Below are positions 5,469 through 6,847 of a DNA stretch of 6,847 nucleotides, piece by piece. Source of the stretch: Candidatus Zixiibacteriota bacterium (GTDB taxonomy: Bacteria > Zixibacteria > MSB-5A5 > CAIYYT01); contig CAUJJY010000182.1 of assembly GCA_963205155.1 (NCBI GenBank), forward strand, positions 1 to 6,847. The letters are read 5' to 3'. Both the position numbers and the translations under genes were made by a program. Every line of letters starts with the position of its first letter. The first letter of the stretch is position 1. The notes beneath the pieces are model-generated. The model had not been told where the DNA came from, ran no database searches, and saw only the letters and a program-made list of their open reading frames with translations.

Positions 5469-5555
5469 GGAGAGGTGGCTGAGTGGTCGATAGCGGCGGT
5501 CTCGAAAACCGTTATACCCGCGAGGGTATCCAGGGTTCGAATCCCTGCCTCTCCG
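5469..5555 (+). tRNA. tRNA-Ser(CGA)
   Basis: This 87-base class II tRNA decodes UCG. The acceptor stem GGAGAGG (5469-5475) pairs with CCTCTCC (5548-5554), followed by the discriminator G. The anticodon stem GCGGT (5496-5500) pairs with ACCGT (5508-5512, one G-U) around loop CTCGAAA, with anticodon CGA at 5503-5505. The long variable arm has ATACCC pairing with GGGTAT around GCGA, the serine signature. The T arm is CAGGG-TTCGAAT-CCCTG (5531-5547). No 3' CCA is encoded. No clear promoter of its own is visible in the 37 bases upstream; it may rely on one inside the preceding gene or on read-through. Confidence 0.97.
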
Positions 5556-6076
5556 AGATTAATGTTCTAACCGCGTAAGATTGTGACAATCAATCAACTA
5601 TCGACCATTTGTTCTCCATTAATCATAATTCTCTAACGATCATGTTTTGACGTGTTCGAGGTGCGGATTTTAGCCGTACGTGGCTGTCTGCGTCGCCGCA
5701 GCCTTTGGGTTATGCGCTTCTATTAGCATCCCTAGCAAGTTACAACACTGGCACAGTCTTGCACATTTCAATTTGACCGTGCTGCCTCGTTTTGTCCCGT
5801 ATTTCGGGTTTGTTATGTTAGACAGGTGTCGAATGACAGTGTCTGTCAAACGTAGACTTGAACAATACGAACTGTCGGACTCAACACTCTTCTATTTCCC
5901 CAGCGGGACAGACCCAAGACCCAAACAATCTACACTGCGCGAATCTTAACTCAAGCACCTCTCGTGTCACAGATTGCTGACGGAGAACAGATAACTTAAC
6001 GTGGACAAGAGTGGTGTCGTTTCGATGTGGGACGAGTTACTCCAAGCATGGCCGCCGGATCGAATTACAGAGTCGT
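5556..6076. other. Gene-free stretch downstream of tRNA-Ser
   Basis: I find no convincing gene on either strand here. Visible items are small: a hairpin GATTG-TGA-CAATC (5579-5591) without a T-run; a sigma-54-like TGGCAC...TTGCA (5749-5763) with spacing one base too short; an imperfect inverted repeat (5821-5847) in which GACAG and TGTC pair with CTGTC and GACA; and a perfect tandem pair of the 7-mer GACCCAA (5911-5924). A 25-codon frame from GTG at 6001 to TAA at 6078 has no good ribosome-binding site. I found no copy of the tRNA 3' end, so no attachment-site duplication is evident. Confidence 0.6.
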
Positions 6077-6101
6077 AAAAGAAGAATTGCAGTGCGAATT
6101 C
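6077..6101 (-). terminator. Intrinsic terminator-like hairpin for the minus-strand remnant
   Basis: On the minus strand GAATT and AATTC pair, with a bulged C and an inner GC-ACT-GC hairpin (6101-6084), followed by TTCTTTT (6083-6077). It begins directly after the TAG stop of the open frame at 6102-6299, as an intrinsic terminator of that gene would. Confidence 0.4.
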
Positions 6102-6299
6102 CTAAGAAAATGGACGCGTTAGCTTAAGTTCCACGTCACCCAACCGATTCACTCCAATAGTCCATGCGCGGGTGACTGCGAGAACCTCGCCATTTGCGAG
6201 AAGCGCACTTTTGTCGTAACTCGCCCCGAGCTTCCACAGTTGAATTGCAGGATCGTCCGTGGTCGCCGCAGGGAAATGAATTTTTGAGGAAGGAGCCTC
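6102..6299 (-). pseudogene. Apparent 3' remnant of an unidentified gene
   Basis: One minus-strand frame is open for 65 codons and ends in TAG (6104-6102). The predicted peptide reads like ordinary protein, particularly its second half, with segments AIQLWKLGASYDKSALL, ANGEVLAVTRAWTIGVN and RLGDVELKLTRPFS. The frame begins just after an in-frame TAA at 6302-6300 and has no ATG, and no GTG or TTG until the last third, so it cannot be a complete gene as it stands. A terminator-like hairpin with a T-rich tail follows the stop immediately. The simplest reading is the C-terminal end of a gene whose 5' part was replaced by the DNA carrying the TonB receptor start. I do not recognise the family. The alternative is a chance open frame, which I cannot exclude. 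Confidence 0.33.
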
Positions 6300-6307
6300 T
6301 TAATCGT

Positions 6308-6847
6308 ATGATGCACAATTTCACATTCACAGCCTGGACGTGCCGCTGTCCGGGCGATTCGGGAGCTGGTCGCGGTAAATGGAGAGAGACGTTTGTCCGA
6401 GAGGTCGGGCTAATCGTGACCCTATGTTTGATGGTTATGATCACGAGTTTCAACCCTGTGTCAGCCGAAAGTCCGGTGGGAAATGACGAAGCTACGCTTG
6501 ATCTAACCGAAATGAGTCTTGAGGACTTGATGAACGTTGAGGTTTCCTCGGTGTCAAAGAAAGCGGAACCGATCTCGGAAGCGGCCGCCGCGATCTATGT
6601 TGTAACTGCCGAAGATATACGGAAGTCGGGCGCCTTGACGATACCGGACGCACTACGGATGGTGCCGGGCGTACAGGTAGCATACATTGACGCAAACAAG
6701 TGGGCCGTGACGGCACGCGGGTTCAATGGGAGTTTTGCCAACAAGCTGCTGGTCCTGGTTGACGGCCGGTCAGTGTACACACCTTTGTACTCCGGGGTCT
6801 ACTGGAATGTTCAGGATGTGTTACTTGAAGATATTGATCGCATCGAG
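6308..6847 (+). CDS. TonB-dependent outer-membrane receptor, N-terminal part (plug domain), cut by window edge
   Basis: TonB-dependent receptors import siderophores, cobalamin, sugars or other large ligands across the outer membrane with energy from TonB-ExbB-ExbD. I translated 180 residues. After a long basic N-region comes a hydrophobic core (LIVTLCLMVMITSF, 35-48) and a signal peptidase I-type site, NPVSA/ES, near residue 53. Then follow LTEMSLEDLMNVEVSSVSKK (66-85), a conserved lead-in of this receptor group that may contain the TonB box, and the plug domain: AAAAIYVVTAEDIRKSGAL, IPDALRMVPGVQV, WAVTARGFNG, NKLLVLVDGRSVYTPLY and VLLEDIDRIE. The barrel is outside the window. ATG at 6308 or 6311 is chosen because AAGGAG lies at 6290-6295 (12-base spacing, somewhat long) and no upstream ATG exists in the open frame back to 6176. 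The ligand cannot be told; no cobalamin riboswitch consensus or other ligand clue was seen upstream. Confidence 0.93.
   Translation, partial: MMHNFTFTAWTCRCPGDSGAGRGKWRETFVREVGLIVTLCLMVMITSFNPVSAESPVGNDEATLDLTEMSLEDLMNVEVSSVSKKAEPISEAAAAIYVVTAEDIRKSGALTIPDALRMVPGVQVAYIDANKWAVTARGFNGSFANKLLVLVDGRSVYTPLYSGVYWNVQDVLLEDIDRIE

Noticed and set aside
5346..5570. 74-codon plus-strand frame
   Set aside because: It runs through the end of the second membrane protein gene and straight through tRNA-Ser.
5680..5949. 89-codon plus-strand frame with GTG start in the gene-free stretch
   Set aside because: No ribosome-binding site, mixed Cys/His/Trp-rich composition without protein-like pattern, and no recognisable motif.
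6001..6078. 25-codon frame with peptide containing MWDELLQAWPPDR
   Set aside because: The peptide looks plausible, but the GTG start is 14 bases from the nearest GGAG and nothing else supports expression.
5469..6300. tRNA-Ser as an integration site for a mobile element
   Set aside because: No integrase, no direct repeat of the tRNA 3' end and no phage-like gene in the stretch that follows.
5880..6307. Cobalamin or other riboswitch ahead of the TonB receptor
   Set aside because: GGGACAGACCC around 5905-5914 caught the eye, but the conserved B12-box and core of the cobalamin riboswitch are not there.
6136..6453. 105-codon minus-strand frame over the receptor start
   Set aside because: Composition is Arg/Ser/Pro-rich shadow type and it overlaps the well-supported receptor; the other minus frame at 6102-6299 looks much more like protein.

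Overview
The window looks like chromosomal DNA from a Gram-negative bacterium of moderate GC content. A TonB-dependent outer-membrane receptor begins at the right edge, which requires an outer membrane. Isoprenoids are made by the non-mevalonate (MEP) pathway. The receptor's N-terminus, with the 'SLEDLMNVEVSSVSKK' and 'FANKLLVLVDGRSVYTPLYSGVYW' type of plug, is the kind common in FCB-group, Zixibacteria-like, Acidobacteria and deltaproteobacterial genomes. That placement is inference; the sequence here does not fix the phylum.

Left third (1-2404, minus strand): a probable operon lipA-ispH-ispG, read right to left. LipA (lipoyl synthase), IspH (HMBPP reductase) and IspG (HMBPP synthase, cut by the left edge after 174 residues) all belong to [4Fe-4S] enzyme families. 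IspG and IspH are the last two MEP-pathway steps and their genes overlap by 20 bases. Centre (2405-3954): a single-domain PilZ protein on the plus strand converges on an uncharacterised HExxH metalloprotease-like protein on the minus strand. The latter diverges from tadA.

Right of centre (3955-5555, plus strand): tadA (tRNA adenosine deaminase), then two small four-helix membrane proteins that look like divergent copies of each other, then tRNA-Ser(CGA). From 5556 to about 6300 there is no intact gene. It holds an apparent 3' gene remnant on the minus strand with its own terminator-like hairpin, and some small repeats. A TonB-dependent receptor starts at 6308 and runs off the right edge.

The points most worth a second look are the tandem membrane-protein pair behind tadA, the back-to-back promoters whose predicted start sites fall on the ATGs of tadA and the metalloprotease gene (leaderless mRNAs), the metalloprotease itself, and the gene remnant in front of the receptor. 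I do not see a defence system, CRISPR array, insertion sequence or prophage, and nothing here that I can show to be a wholly new system.
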